From Streptomyces sp. CC228A (lineage in GTDB: Bacteria > Actinomycetota > Actinomycetes > Streptomycetales > Streptomycetaceae): 64,000 bases of DNA. A program made the position numbers and the translations under genes. The DNA is taken from assembly GCF_021390935.1 (NCBI RefSeq), contig NZ_JAJPUI010000001.1, positions 992,001 through 1,056,000 on the forward strand, in the 5' to 3' direction. Shown here piece after piece: positions 18,307-28,065 of this stretch; the stretch's first letter is position 1, and every line of letters starts with the position of its first letter. Under the pieces are notes generated by a model. That model was given only the letters and a program-made list of their open reading frames with translations. It made no database searches and was not told the origin of the DNA.

Positions 18307-18383
18307 GGCCCGGAGCATGCCACGCCGCCGCTGCGTCCTCCCACCGGATTACCGGCGCCACGGCGCGGCCCCGTTCCCCTGTT

Positions 18384-18438
<55 letters not shown>

Positions 18439-18488
18439 GCGTCGTGGGGCCGGGGTGGGGCCGGAGCCGCGGTGGGGCTTCGGCGCCG

Positions 18489-18544
18489 CCCCCGGTTCAC
18501 CGCCCCCGGTTCACCGCCCCCGGCTCGCCGCCCCCGGCTCACCG
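18489..18544. repeat. Four 14-bp tandem repeats
   Basis: Four copies of CCCCCGGTTCACCG with T/C and A/G variants. The last copy overlaps the stop codon of the gene at 18539-19087. Confidence 0.85.
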
Positions 18545-19087
18545 CCGGCCGCCGGGGTCCCGGAGCCGCCTGGCGCATTCCTCCGCCAGCCAGGGGTACG
18601 CCTGCGCGATGGCCCGGTACACCCGGTGCCGCAGCAGCCGCTCCGCCTCCGCCCGCCCGGTCGCCGCGCCGAGCCCGTCCAGCAGTGCGTCGTACGACCG
18701 CAGGGCCTGCCGCAGGTACCTCACCTGCCACCGCACGAGCCCGCCGGCGCCCTGCTCGGCCTCCCCGGCCACCTGCCGCCGGTAGAGCACCGCCCGCCGC
18801 TCCAACTCCGCGCGCGGCAGCATCGGCACCCGGATGGGCTGCACGCGGAGCGTCGCCAGCACCGCCTGCCGCCGCCGCTGAGCCGTCAACCGGGGAGCCG
18901 TCGACGCCCGCACCCGCTCCGCCGCCTCCACCCGGGCGAGTTGGTACAGCAGCACCGGGACCCGCGACGCCTGCCGCAGTCCCCACCCCCGCACGTCCGG
19001 CCCACCGAGCAGCTCCCGCACCATCCCGTCGCTCCACCCCCGCCGCCGCAAACCCTCCAACGACACGAACACCGCACGATCCGTCAC
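18539..19087 (-). CDS. Conserved-type basic protein of unknown function, 182 aa
   Basis: The GTG at 19087 has a good AGGGGAG ribosome site; longer readings add only a poly-Ala artefact. The protein begins VTDRAVFVSLEGLRRRGWSD, then GMVRELLGGPDVRGWGLRQA, and continues as Arg-rich amphipathic helices with many Leu heptads. The first 45 residues look like a small DNA-binding or excisionase-like helical motif, but no family is assigned. Third-position GC bias supports coding. It lies between the exonuclease and malate synthase genes and has no operon partner. Confidence 0.6.
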   Translation of the reverse strand: MTDRAVFVSLEGLRRRGWSDGMVRELLGGPDVRGWGLRQASRVPVLLYQLARVEAAERVRASTAPRLTAQRRRQAVLATLRVQPIRVPMLPRAELERRAVLYRRQVAGEAEQGAGGLVRWQVRYLRQALRSYDALLDGLGAATGRAEAERLLRHRVYRAIAQAYPWLAEECARRLRDPGGRR

Positions 19088-19269
19088 AGCGACTCCCCTT
19101 CTCGCTACAGAGAGTGACGAATCCAGTGAAGCGCACCCCACTGACAACCACCTCGCGGAGCGCGACACGCTGCGGACCTCGCGCCCGCGGCGTTGCCTGA
19201 GCACTGCCGCTGCCGCTGCCGCTGCCGCTGCGGATGACGCCGCCATGCCGCGGTGGCGGGCACGGCAGC

Positions 19270-19300
19270 GCTCCCCGGCGCCGGTGCGGCGCCGGGGAGC
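19270..19300 (-). terminator. Terminator after malate synthase
   Basis: A perfect 13-bp stem (19270-19282 with 19288-19300) with a 5-base loop, 48 bp beyond the aceB stop. Confidence 0.8.
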
Positions 19301-19347
19301 GGGCGGTCGTCAGCGGGCTCGGCTGCTGTGCGGTCAGCCGGGCCGGG

Positions 19348-20970
19348 TCAGTCGCGCAGCTGCTCGTACGCGGGCAGCGTGAGGAAGTCCTCGTAGTCCT
19401 CGTCCAGGGCCACCTTCAGCAGCAGGTCGTGCGCCTCCTGCCACCTGCCGGCCGTGAAGGCCTCGTCGCCGAGTTCGGCGCGGATCGCGGCGAGTTCCTC
19501 CGCGGCGACCCTGCGGGCGAGGTCGGGTGTGGCCCGTTCGCCGTTCTCGAAGACGACGCCCGCGTTGATCCACTGCCAGATCTGGGAGCGGGAGATCTCC
19601 GCCGTGGCGGCGTCCTCCATGAGGTTGAAGATGGCGACCGCCCCGAGGCCGCGCAGCCATGCCTCGATGTAGCGGATGCCGACCTGGACGGCGTTGACCA
19701 GGCCCTCGTACGTCGGCTTCGCGGCGAGGGAGTCGATCGCGATCAGGTCGCCCGGGGCCACGGACACGTCCTCGCGCAGGCGGTCCTTCTGGTTCGGCCG
19801 GTCGCCGAGGACCGCGTCGAAGGACGCCTTCGCGATCGGGACCAGGTCGGGGTGGGCCACCCAGGAGCCGTCGAAGCCGTCGGCGGCCTCGCGGTCCTTG
19901 TCCGCCTTGACCTTCTCGAAGGCGGTCCTGTTGACCTCGGGGTCCTTGCGGGACGGGATGAAGGCCGCCATGCCGCCGATGGCGTGCGCGCCGCGCTTGT
20001 GGCAGGTGCGGACGAGGAGTTCGGTGTACGCGCGCATGAACGGGGCCGTCATCGTCACCGCGTTGCGGTCCGGGAGGACGAACTTGGCGCCGCCGTCGCG
20101 GAAGTTCTTCACGATGGAGAAGAGGTAGTCCCAGCGGCCCGCGTTGAGCCCGGAGGCGTGGTCGCGGAGTTCGTAGAGGATCTCCTCCATCTCGTAGGCC
20201 GCTGTGATCGTCTCGATGAGGACCGTGGCGCGGACGGTGCCCTGCGGGATGCCGACGTAGTCCTGCGCGAAGACGAAGACGTCGTTCCAGAGGCGCGCCT
20301 CAAGGTGCGACTCCGTCTTCGGGAGGTAGAAGTACGGGCCCTTGCCGAGGTCGAGCAGGCGCTTCGCGTTGTGGAAGAAGTACAGGCCGAAGTCGACCAG
20401 TGCGCCGGGGACGGGGCGGCCGTCGAAGGTGAGGTGGCGCTCCTCCAGGTGCCAGCCGCGGGGGCGCATCACGACCGTCGCCAGCTCGGCGGCGGGCTTG
20501 AGGGCGTACGACTTGCCGGTGCGGGCGTCGGTGAAGTCGATCCGGCGCTCGTACGCGTCGATCAGGTTGAGCTGGCCGAGGACGACGTTGTGCCAGGTCG
20601 GCGCGGACGCGTCCTCGAAGTCGGCGAGCCAGACCTTCGCGCCCGAGTTCAGGGCGTTGATGGTCATCTTGCGGTCGGTGGGGCCGGTGATCTCCACGCG
20701 GCGGTCGTCCAGCGCGGGCGGCGCCGGGGCGACCCGCCAGCTGTCGTCCTCGCGGATCCCAGCGGTCTCCGGGAGGAAGTCGAGCGTGCTGGTGCGGGCG
20801 ATCTCGGCGCGGCGCTCGGCGCGGCGGGCCAGGAGCTCGTCACGCCGGGGCGTGAACCGCCGGTGCAGCTCCGCCACGAAGGCCAGGGCGGCGTCGGTGA
20901 GGACCTCCTCCTGCCGGGGCAGGGGCTCTGCTTCGACGATGGCCAGCGGAGACGGCGCTGGTGCGGACAT
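19348..20970 (-). CDS. aceB: Malate synthase A
   Basis: A 540-residue TIM-barrel enzyme condensing glyoxylate with acetyl-CoA to malate. The ATG at 20970 ([20 protein letters not shown]) has GAAGGA upstream. Family motifs: [35 protein letters not shown] (catalytic Arg), [20 protein letters not shown] (metal Glu), [20 protein letters not shown], and a C-terminal [20 protein letters not shown] with the general-base Asp nearby. Length matches isoform A. The promoter region carries tandem TTCC operators and one TTCAAC-type site, placing it in the allantoin/glyoxylate regulon. No isocitrate lyase gene is present nearby. Confidence 0.95.
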   Translation of the reverse strand: MSAPAPSPLAIVEAEPLPRQEEVLTDAALAFVAELHRRFTPRRDELLARRAERRAEIARTSTLDFLPETAGIREDDSWRVAPAPPALDDRRVEITGPTDRKMTINALNSGAKVWLADFEDASAPTWHNVVLGQLNLIDAYERRIDFTDARTGKSYALKPAAELATVVMRPRGWHLEERHLTFDGRPVPGALVDFGLYFFHNAKRLLDLGKGPYFYLPKTESHLEARLWNDVFVFAQDYVGIPQGTVRATVLIETITAAYEMEEILYELRDHASGLNAGRWDYLFSIVKNFRDGGAKFVLPDRNAVTMTAPFMRAYTELLVRTCHKRGAHAIGGMAAFIPSRKDPEVNRTAFEKVKADKDREAADGFDGSWVAHPDLVPIAKASFDAVLGDRPNQKDRLREDVSVAPGDLIAIDSLAAKPTYEGLVNAVQVGIRYIEAWLRGLGAVAIFNLMEDAATAEISRSQIWQWINAGVVFENGERATPDLARRVAAEELAAIRAELGDEAFTAGRWQEAHDLLLKVALDEDYEDFLTLPAYEQLRD

Positions 20971-21095
20971 GAGCGGTCACTTCCTTCAGCGGGCTTGCGG
21001 TGGCGTGGTGCCTTCGGCCTCCGGACCCACGGGGATGGCACTGAGTGCCGCATGGGTCCGGAACGCGGCGAGGGGCGTCCGGGACGATCCAATGC

Positions 21096-21149
21096 TTCTG
21101 AGCAGTGGATAGTAGTTTCCTTATGGTGGAAGTTCAATGGTTTGTTGAT
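21096..21149 (-). promoter_or_regulatory. aceB promoter with tandem TTCC operators and a TTCAAC-type site
   Basis: On the minus strand TTGAAC (21132-21137), a 17-bp spacer and TACTAT (21109-21114) form the promoter. TTCCTTATGGTGGAA (21117-21131) fills the spacer and TTCTGAGCAGTGGAT (21096-21110) starts exactly 21 bp away. TTCAATGGTTTGTTGAT (21133-21149) overlaps the -35 box. Confidence 0.65.
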
Positions 21150-21218
21150 GTCGAGATTCTTCGACTCGACACAACGTGGCTCTCGGTGCCGTGCCCTTCA
21201 CCGCCCGTTCCCGACCCG

Positions 21219-22385
21219 TCACTCCAGCAGCCCCAGGTCCGCTTCCGTGTCGATGTCGTACGGCCGGGCCACATCGCCGCACGGCACGAGGTCGATCTCG
21301 TGCTCGTGCGCCCGCAGATACGTCCGCGCCCCCCGGTCGCCCTGCGCGCCCGCCGCCACCTCCGCCCACCGGTCCGACCCGAGCAGCACGGGGTGGCCCC
21401 GCTCCCCGGCGTACGAGGCCGCCGCCAGGGAATCCGCGCCCCGGTACGCCGCCGCCACCCGCGCGATCGCCGCCGCGCCGATGCCGGGCTGGTCCACCAG
21501 CGACACCAGCGCCGCGCCGGCCCCGGTCCCCGCCAGCGACTCCAGTCCCGCCCGCAGCGACGAACCCATGCCCTGCTCCCATGCGGGGTTGTCCACGAGC
21601 ACGCAACCGGGCAGCGCGGCCCGTTCCCGTACGGTGTCCGCCGCGGCGCCCAGCACCACGTGGACCACCCCGCAGCCCGCCTCCCGCAGCGCCGCCACCG
21701 CGTGCTCCACCAGGAGCCGGCCGCGATGCTCCAGCAGCGCCTTCGGACGGCCGCCCAGCCGCCGCCCGCCGCCCGCCGCGAGGAGCAGGCCGGCGATCAG
21801 CGGGGCCTCCCCGGCGGCGGCAGGGCTGCCTGCGGCGGCCGCGGCCGCGGCGACGGGGTCTGTCGGGTCGGCGGGGTCGGCGGCGGTGGAGCGGGCGGCA
21901 GGGTGAGTGGTGGTGCCGACGGGACGAGCGGGGCGGGTGCGGCCGCCGGAGCCGGTGTGTGTGCCGCTGCCAGGGGTGGGGGGTGCGTCGTCCGGGACCG
22001 ACATGGCGGGGGTGTCGCGCGTGCTGCCGGCGCAGGGGGTGAGGGATGCCCCGCCCGCGCCACCCGTTTCCGAAGTGGCGGACATGCCGCGCGTGTCGCC
22101 CGTGGCTGAAGTGGCGGAGGCGCCGTGCGTGTCACCGATGCCTGGAGTGGCGGAGGTGCTGTGCGTGCCGTGCGTGCCGTGCGTGACGGAGGTGCTGTGC
22201 GTGCCGTGCGTGCCGTGCGTGGCTGAAGCGGGCGTCGCGGCCTGCGCGTCGCCCGTGCCGCCGGTGCGGGCACCTGCGGTGCCGGGTGCGGCCGCCGTAC
22301 CGGAAGTGCTGCCCGTGCCGGAAGTCTCCGCCGTTCCCGGCGCCCCCGCCGTGTCGGCCGTGCCGGTTGTTCTCGGATGGTCCAT
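21219..22385 (-). CDS. MobA-like nucleotidyltransferase (MocA/CoxC type) with long low-complexity N-terminus
   Basis: The last 190 residues are a clear MobA-like NTP transferase: [20 protein letters not shown] (nucleotide loop), AWEQGMGSSLRAGLESLAG, LVSLVDQPGIGAAAIARVAA and YDIDTEADLGLLE. Such proteins attach CMP or GMP to molybdopterin; near purine genes a role in maturing xanthine dehydrogenase is plausible. Reading from ATG 22385 adds about 195 residues of Thr/Ser/Ala/Gly/His-rich sequence with a 12-residue repeat (THGTHGTHSTS-), with no good ribosome site, so the true start may be much further in. The enzyme domain is certain, the N-terminus is not. Confidence 0.75.
   Translation of the reverse strand: MDHPRTTGTADTAGAPGTAETSGTGSTSGTAAAPGTAGARTGGTGDAQAATPASATHGTHGTHSTSVTHGTHGTHSTSATPGIGDTHGASATSATGDTRGMSATSETGGAGGASLTPCAGSTRDTPAMSVPDDAPPTPGSGTHTGSGGRTRPARPVGTTTHPAARSTAADPADPTDPVAAAAAAAGSPAAAGEAPLIAGLLLAAGGGRRLGGRPKALLEHRGRLLVEHAVAALREAGCGVVHVVLGAAADTVRERAALPGCVLVDNPAWEQGMGSSLRAGLESLAGTGAGAALVSLVDQPGIGAAAIARVAAAYRGADSLAAASYAGERGHPVLLGSDRWAEVAAGAQGDRGARTYLRAHEHEIDLVPCGDVARPYDIDTEADLGLLE
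22155..22226. repeat. Two 36-bp direct repeats inside the nucleotidyltransferase N-terminal region
   Basis: The 36-bp unit starting GGTGCTGTGCGTGCC at 22155 recurs at 22191, almost unchanged. On the minus strand it encodes a 12-residue Thr-His-Gly-rich unit. Confidence 0.8.
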
Positions 22386-22516
22386 GAGGAGTGCATACCG
22401 CACACGTAGGCGCATGGAGGGCGACCACCACCCATGGATAGGGTGCGGATCCGGCACCGTGGTGCCGTCGGCGTACGCCCTGTACGCGTCAAGTCATCTT
22501 CAGGAGACATGGATTG

Positions 22517-24504
22517 ATGAGTGGTGGACCACACCATGGGGGAACCGTCTTCCAGCCGCTGGAGGAGGATGACCCGCGTTCCGTCGCCGGCTACCGGCTG
22601 GCCGCCAGGCTCGGTGCCGGTGGTATGGGCAAGGTCTATCTGTCCTACACCCCCGGCGGCCGCCCCGTCGCCATCAAGGTGATCCGGCCGGACTTCGCCC
22701 AGGACGCCGAGTTCCGGCGCCGCTTCGCCCGCGAGGTCCAGGCCGCACAGCGCGTCCAGGGCCTCTACACCGCCCCGGTGATCGACGCGGACACCGACGC
22801 CCGCGAGCCGTGGCTCGCCACCGCCTACGTGCCCGGGCCCTCGCTCGCCGACGCCGTCCACAAGCACGGGCCGCTGCCCGTCGACACCGTCCTGCTGCTG
22901 GTCGCCGGGATCGCCGAGGCCCTCCAGGTCATCCACAGCGCCGGGATCGTCCACCGCGACCTCAAGCCGGGCAACGTGCTGCTCGCGTCCGACGGGCCCC
23001 GCGTCATCGACTTCGGCATCGCCCGCGCCGCCGACGCCACCTCGCTCACCAGCAGCGGTGTCACCATCGGCACGCCGTCCTTCATGGCGCCCGAGCAGGC
23101 CGCAGGCAGCACGGTCACCGCCGCGACGGACATCTTCGCGCTGGGCCAGGTCGCCGCGTTCGCCGCGACGGCCAGCCCCGCCTTCGGTGAGGGCACGTCA
23201 CATGGCGTGCTGTACCGGATCGTCCACGAGGAGCCCCAGCTCGAAGGACTGCCCGAGCAGTTGCGGGACCTGGTGACCCGCTGCCTCGCCAAGGCGCCGG
23301 AGGAGCGCCCCTCGGTGGCCGAGGTGTTGACCCTGTGCCAGAGCGCGAGCGACCTGACCGCGCTGCGGCGGCCCGAGGAGTGGCTGCCCGGTGCCGTCGC
23401 CGCGGACATCACGACCCGCGCGGCAGCGCCGCACCCGCCGCGTCCACGACGCCGCCGCCTCCGGCCCAGCCCCCGGCGGGCGCGGCGCCCGCGGCACCGT
23501 CCACCGCGCCGGAGACGCCGACCCCTCCCGCCGCCCCGCCGGCCTCACCCGGCACTCCGCCCCCTGGCCAGGGCCCCGCCCCGGCCGCGCCCACCCATCC
23601 CGCGACCGCCCACGCGGCGCCTTCCACGCCGCCGCCGGGATTCGGCCCGCCGCCCGCGGCCGGGTACGCGCCGACCCCGCCGCCCACCGCCGGGTACGCC
23701 CCGACCCCGCCGCCGGGCCACGTCCAGCAGCAGGCCGCCGCGCCGCACCCGTACACCCACCCCGTCGTCGGGGGCGCGGGCTTCGGGCAGCCGGGACCCG
23801 CCGCGCCCGCGCCCGCACCGGCGCCGAAGCGGAAGTCCCGGGCCGGGCTCATCGCGGTGGCGGCGATCGTGGCCTTCGCCGTGGCGGGTGGCGTGACCGC
23901 GTACTACTTCCTCGGCCAGCAGAAGGACAAGGGCAGCCAGTCCCAAGGCGACACCGCGAAGCGCGGGGCAGCCAGTAGCCCGTCCCCGGCGGAGACCGGA
24001 GGCGCATCCGGCAGTGACGCCCCGAAGAACGTCGAGGCAGGTGGCGACGAGCCCGGTGGCGACGAGCCCGGTGGTGCGACGCCCTCGCGGAGCACCGGCG
24101 GCGGCCCGGTGACGCCGCCGACCCCTGTCGACTACCGGGGCATCGACCTCACCAGGGGGTACGAGATCGCTCTCGCCGACGACCCGGTGAAGCCCAAGGG
24201 CGACGGTGGCGACCTTGAGTACACCCTCTCCGGTCTCACCGTCGAGAGCACCGGGGGACGGCTCATCCTCCTGCGCAACGGCCAGCCGGGCACCTTGGAG
24301 ACATGTGTGAACGAGACCCGGTACGCCACTCTGATCGAGAGGGCCCAGATGAGCAAGGGAACCCGGGTCTGCTTCCAGAACGGTGCCGGGGACGTCTCCC
24401 TCATCACCGTGAAGGCGTTCTCGCCCGCCAGCGACCCCAGCGAGTACATCTCGTTCGACCTGACGGTGTGGCGGGGCGGCATGGACGTCGAGCAGTCGAA
24501 CTGA
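22517..24504 (+). CDS. Membrane-anchored Ser/Thr protein kinase (Hanks type), apparent one-base deletion
   Basis: ATG at 22517 with AGGAGA upstream. The kinase domain (about residues 25-270) has LGAGGMGKVYLSYTPGG, the VAIKVI lysine, IVHRDLKPGNVLL, VIDFGIARAAD and the FMAPEQAAG loop. Around 23430 the frame is lost; shifting by one base restores a Pro/Ala-rich linker, a membrane helix (RAGLIAVAAIVAFAVAGGVT, then AYYFLGQQ) and an external domain of about 120 residues with two Cys (LETCVNETRY, GTRVCFQNGAG). The interval is 3n+2, so one G is probably missing near 23430. Intact, it would be a single-pass kinase of about 662 residues with a non-PASTA sensor. Confidence 0.85.
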
Positions 24505-24995
24505 CGGGGATGGCGGGTCGCGGTGCGGAGCCGCGGGGGTGTGCGCCTGGGCGCCGCGCTCCCGCGGCTGCGTCGCGAACGCGCCGGGTCGCGGACCGAG
24601 TCGGCCCACCGGGCCGACCCACCGAGCCGACCCACCGGGCCGTCGCGTCGGAGGAGCGGGGCGCGCTCGCCGCGATGGCTGCGGACGGGCCGCCGCCGGA
24701 GGCGCGGCGGTTGCGGGGGCGCTGCTGGTGGCGGCGGGGGCCATCGGGCCGGTGAGTGCGTTGTGCGTGTGGGGGCTCGGGGAAGTGCGGCAGCGATCGA
24801 CCGGTTCCGCACCCCGAGTCCCTGAGGCACCGAGGCCCTCAGGCCGCCCAGGGCCCGAGGCCCTGAGGCCGCCCAGGCCCCGAAGCCCCGAGGCCGCCCA
24901 GGGCCCGAGTCCCCGAGGCCCCGAGGCCGCTGGGACCCCTGAGGCCGGCCAGGGCCCCGAGCTCCGCGTAACGGCCCCGGCACGGGCTGCCTGGC
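24505..24995. other. Gene-free repeat-rich gap between kinase and response regulator
   Basis: About 490 bp with no supportable gene. It holds 18-bp CCGACCCACCGRG-type repeats near 24600-24645 and the 25-bp tandem repeats at 24833-24907. The two flanking genes converge, so transcription probably ends here. Confidence 0.6.
24833..24907. repeat. Three 25-bp tandem repeats
   Basis: Units at 24833-24857, 24858-24882 and 24883-24907 share AGGCCCTSAGGCCGCCCAGG with a few changes; degenerate copies continue to about 24960. Confidence 0.8.
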
Positions 24996-25643
24996 TCAGC
25001 GGCGGATGAGGTGGTGGGCTCGGGCCTTCGCCACCGCGGCCGTGCGCGACTCGACGCCGAGCTTGGCGAAGACGTGCACCAGGTGGGACTTCACCGTGGC
25101 CTGGCTGAGGAACAGCCGCTTGCTGATCTGCTGGTTGGACAGGCCCTCGCCCACCAGTTCCAGGACCTCCAGCTCCCGCTTGGTCAGCGTCTCGCCGGGC
25201 GTGCGCATGCGGTGCATCAACCGGTGTGCGACGGCGGGCGCCAGCGCCGACCGGCCAGCCGCCGCGGTGCGCACCGCCGCCGCCAGCTCCTCCGGCGGCG
25301 CGTCCTTCAGCAGGTAGCCGCTCGCCCCCGCCTCCACCGCCGCCAGGATGTCCGCGTCCGTGTCGTACGTCGTGAGCACGAGGACCCTCGGCGCCCCGGG
25401 CCCCCGCGCCGCGATCGCGGCCGTCGCCTCCGAGCCGTGCATGCTCCCGCCCGCACCGAACTGCAGGTCCATCAGCACCACGTCCACGCCGCCGGCGGCG
25501 GCCCGTTCCACCGCGGCCTCCGCGGTCGCGGCCTCCGCCACCACCGTGAAGTCGTGTTCCGTGTCGAGCACGGCACGCAGCCCGGCCCGTACGACGGGGT
25601 GGTCGTCGGCGAGGAGCAGCCGGATGGACGGTGCCGTCGTCAT
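24996..25643 (-). CDS. NarL-family response regulator
   Basis: A 215-residue protein from ATG 25643. The receiver domain has LLLADDHPVVRAGLRAVLDT (acidic pocket DD), phospho-acceptor Asp in VDVVLMDLQFGAGGSMHGSE, Thr in VLVLTTYDTDADIL and Lys in GYLLKDAPPEEL. The C-terminal LuxR-type HTH is TKRELEVLELVGEGLSNQQI, then SKRLFLSQATVKSHLVHVF. Its ATG overlaps the kinase stop by 4 bp, so the pair is coupled. It probably controls the divergent ABC transporter genes, as commonly seen for such loci. Confidence 0.92.
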   Translation of the reverse strand: MTTAPSIRLLLADDHPVVRAGLRAVLDTEHDFTVVAEAATAEAAVERAAAGGVDVVLMDLQFGAGGSMHGSEATAAIAARGPGAPRVLVLTTYDTDADILAAVEAGASGYLLKDAPPEELAAAVRTAAAGRSALAPAVAHRLMHRMRTPGETLTKRELEVLELVGEGLSNQQISKRLFLSQATVKSHLVHVFAKLGVESRTAAVAKARAHHLIRR

Positions 25644-26851
25644 GCGGCGACCTCCGCAGAAGGCAGTGGCAGGGTGACGGCCACGGCGGTGCCCTGGCCC
25701 GGCGCCGACTCGACGGCGAACGTACCGCCCAGCGACTCGGCGCGGGCCCGCATCGCCGGCAGTCCGAAGCCGCCGCCGTCGGCCGACAGGCCGGGGGAGG
25801 GGCCGCCGGGCGGCGGGACGAAGCCCGTACCGTCGTCGACCACGTCGAGCGTGACCGAGTCGTCCATGAACGTCAGCGTGATCTCGGCGCGGCCCGCCGC
25901 CGCGTGCCGCACCGTGTTCGCCAGGGCGGACTGCGCGATGCGGAGCAGGGCCACCTCGTACGGGGTGGGCAGCGGCACCGGCGTACCGGAGACAGTGCAG
26001 CGCACGGACGGGCCGTGGACGCCGGTCGACTGCTCGGACAGCCTCCTGAGCGCCGCCGCCAGCGACCCGTGCTGCTCCAGGTCCGGCGGTGTCAGGGCGC
26101 GGACGAAGCGCCGGGCCTCCGCGAGGTTGTCCTGCGCCGCCCGCCGGGCGTGCTCGATGTGCCCCGCGGCCGGCGAGTCCTGCGGCAGGGCGCGCTGCGC
26201 CGCCCGCAGCAGCAGCTGGATCGACGACAGGCCCTGCGCCAGCGTGTCGTGGATCTCCCGGGCCAGCCGCTCCCGCTCCGCCAGCGTCCCCGCGTGCCGC
26301 TCCGCCGCGGCCAGCTCCGCGCGCGTCGAGATCAGCTCCTCGATCAGCCGGCGCCGCCGCTCGCTCTCCCGGTACAGCGCCTGGTAGCCCAGCACCGTCG
26401 CCACCGCCACCGCGGCCCCCAGGAGCGGACCCATCACCACCCCCGGGTTGAGGCGCGCCCCGTGCCCGACGTACGCGGCGATGGCCGCGCCCGCCGTCGA
26501 CGCCACCGCCGGCAGCGCCCACCGCACCGGCAGCAGATGCAGCTGCAGGAAGTACAGCGGGAAGGCCACCCAGAGCGCGTCCGGGGTCAGCGCCAGCAGC
26601 ACCAGCCACGCCGCGCACAGGGCCCCCAGCCACACCGCGGCCGCCGCGGGCGACCGCCGTACGGTACGGATCATCGGGCCCGCCGCGTACACCCCGCCCG
26701 TCAGGGCGGCCGCCGCCGTCACGGCGGTCGCGTGCGCCGCAGGCCCCTCCGCCAGGGCCCGCAGCGCCGCCTGCGCGAGCAGGCCCGCCATCAGCAGATG
26801 GAGGCAGACGCGCAGCACGCGCAGGGCGGGGGTGAGGGCACGTGGATCCAT
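25640..26851 (-). CDS. NarL-type sensor histidine kinase
   Basis: A 403-residue kinase from ATG 26851. Residues 1-165 form about five or six membrane helices with very short loops, so sensing is likely within the membrane. The HisKA_3 dimerisation helix contains LAREIHDTLAQGLSSIQLLL with the phospho-His; the ATPase domain has ALLRIAQSALANTVRHAAAG (N box) and DDGTGFVPP (G box), then GGFGLPAMRARAESLGG. It is coupled with the response regulator and divergent from the ABC permease, with 111 bp between them that must contain both promoters. Confidence 0.92.
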   Translation of the reverse strand: MDPRALTPALRVLRVCLHLLMAGLLAQAALRALAEGPAAHATAVTAAAALTGGVYAAGPMIRTVRRSPAAAAVWLGALCAAWLVLLALTPDALWVAFPLYFLQLHLLPVRWALPAVASTAGAAIAAYVGHGARLNPGVVMGPLLGAAVAVATVLGYQALYRESERRRRLIEELISTRAELAAAERHAGTLAERERLAREIHDTLAQGLSSIQLLLRAAQRALPQDSPAAGHIEHARRAAQDNLAEARRFVRALTPPDLEQHGSLAAALRRLSEQSTGVHGPSVRCTVSGTPVPLPTPYEVALLRIAQSALANTVRHAAAGRAEITLTFMDDSVTLDVVDDGTGFVPPPGGPSPGLSADGGGFGLPAMRARAESLGGTFAVESAPGQGTAVAVTLPLPSAEVAA

Positions 26852-26962
26852 GGCCCGTCCAGCGTAGGCGGACGGCGGGGCTCCGCCCTCAACCGAAAGT
26901 TCGATGCCGCGCCCATCCGTGGCGCGATGCCGCACGGGCGGCGGGCCACCAGGCTGGTCGGC

Positions 26963-28065
26963 ATGTTCGTGGCATGGAGAGATCTGCGATTCGCCAAGGG
27001 GCGGTTCGCGCTGATGGGCACGGTGATCGTGTTGATCACGCTGCTCGTGGGGTTGCTGTCGGGGCTGACGGCCGGGCTGGCGCGGGAGAACATCTCCGCG
27101 ATCACCGGGCTGCCCGCCGACCGGCTGGCGTTCGCGGCGCCCCCTTCGGGGCGGGAGGTGTCGTTCGGTTCGTCGACGGTGCCGGAAGCCGCCTGGCGCA
27201 CATGGGCCCGGCAGCCCGGGGTCACGACTGCGGAACCGGTCGGCGTCACCACCCTGAACGCCGCGGCGGCCGCCCCCGGGGGCCGTACGGCCGCCGTGTC
27301 CGTCTTCGGCACCCGGCCCGGCGCCGGGATCGCACCCGACAGCGCGCGGTTCGGCCCGGGGCGGGTCGTCGTGTCGCACTCGGCGGCCGAGGAACTCGGG
27401 GTGGCCGCGGGGACCGGGTTCGGCTCGGCACCGCCGGCCGGGAGGCGTCGGTGGCGGCGGTCGCGGGCGACGCGTCATACGCCCACACCCCGGTGGTGTG
27501 GGCCGCCCTGGAGGACTGGCAGGCGCTCGCCCGCACCGGGGCGGCGCCGGCGGGGCCGCAGGCCACCGTCGTCGTCCTGCGCGGCGGCGAGGGCGTCGAC
27601 TACGCGGACGGCGACCGGGCCGCGGGCACGGAGAGCCGCACCGTGGACGGGGCGCTGGAGGCCATAGCGTCGTACCAGGCGGAGAACGGCTCGCTGCAGC
27701 TGATGCGCGGCTTCCTGTTCGTGATCTCGGCCCTGGTCACCGGCGCGTTCTTCACCGTGTGGACGATCCAGCGGAGCGGCGACGTGGCGGTGCTGAAGGC
27801 GCTGGGCGCCTCCACGCCGTACCTGCTGAAGGACGCGCTCGGGCAGGCCGTGGTGATGCTGGCGGCGGGCACCCTGCTCGGCACGGGCCTGGCCGCCGGT
27901 ATCGGGGCCCTCGTCAGCGACGGCAGCGTGCCGTTCGTGCTGGAGCCGCTGACCGTGCTCGGCCCGGCTGCCGTGATGATCGCTCTGGGTGCGGTCGGTG
28001 CGGCCCTGTCCATCCGGCGGATCACCGCCGTCGACCCCCTGACCGCGCTCGGGAGCGCCCGATGA
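26963..28065 (+). CDS. FtsX/MacB-like ABC transporter permease, apparent one-base deletion
   Basis: ATG at 26963 gives MFVAWRDLRFAKGRFALMGT, an N-terminal membrane helix, an extracytoplasmic domain and, at the end, three membrane helices with the FtsX-type TVWTIQRSGDVAVLKALGAS loop. The frame breaks near 27410: up to ...SAAEELGVAAG in one frame, then DRVRLGTAGREASVAAVAGD in the next. Adding one G to the GGGG run at 27409-27412 joins them; the interval is 3n+2. The intact length would be about 367 residues. Its TGA overlaps the ATPase ATG by 4 bp. The DevC/MacB-type pair probably exports or extracts a lipid-like or antimicrobial compound. Confidence 0.85.
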
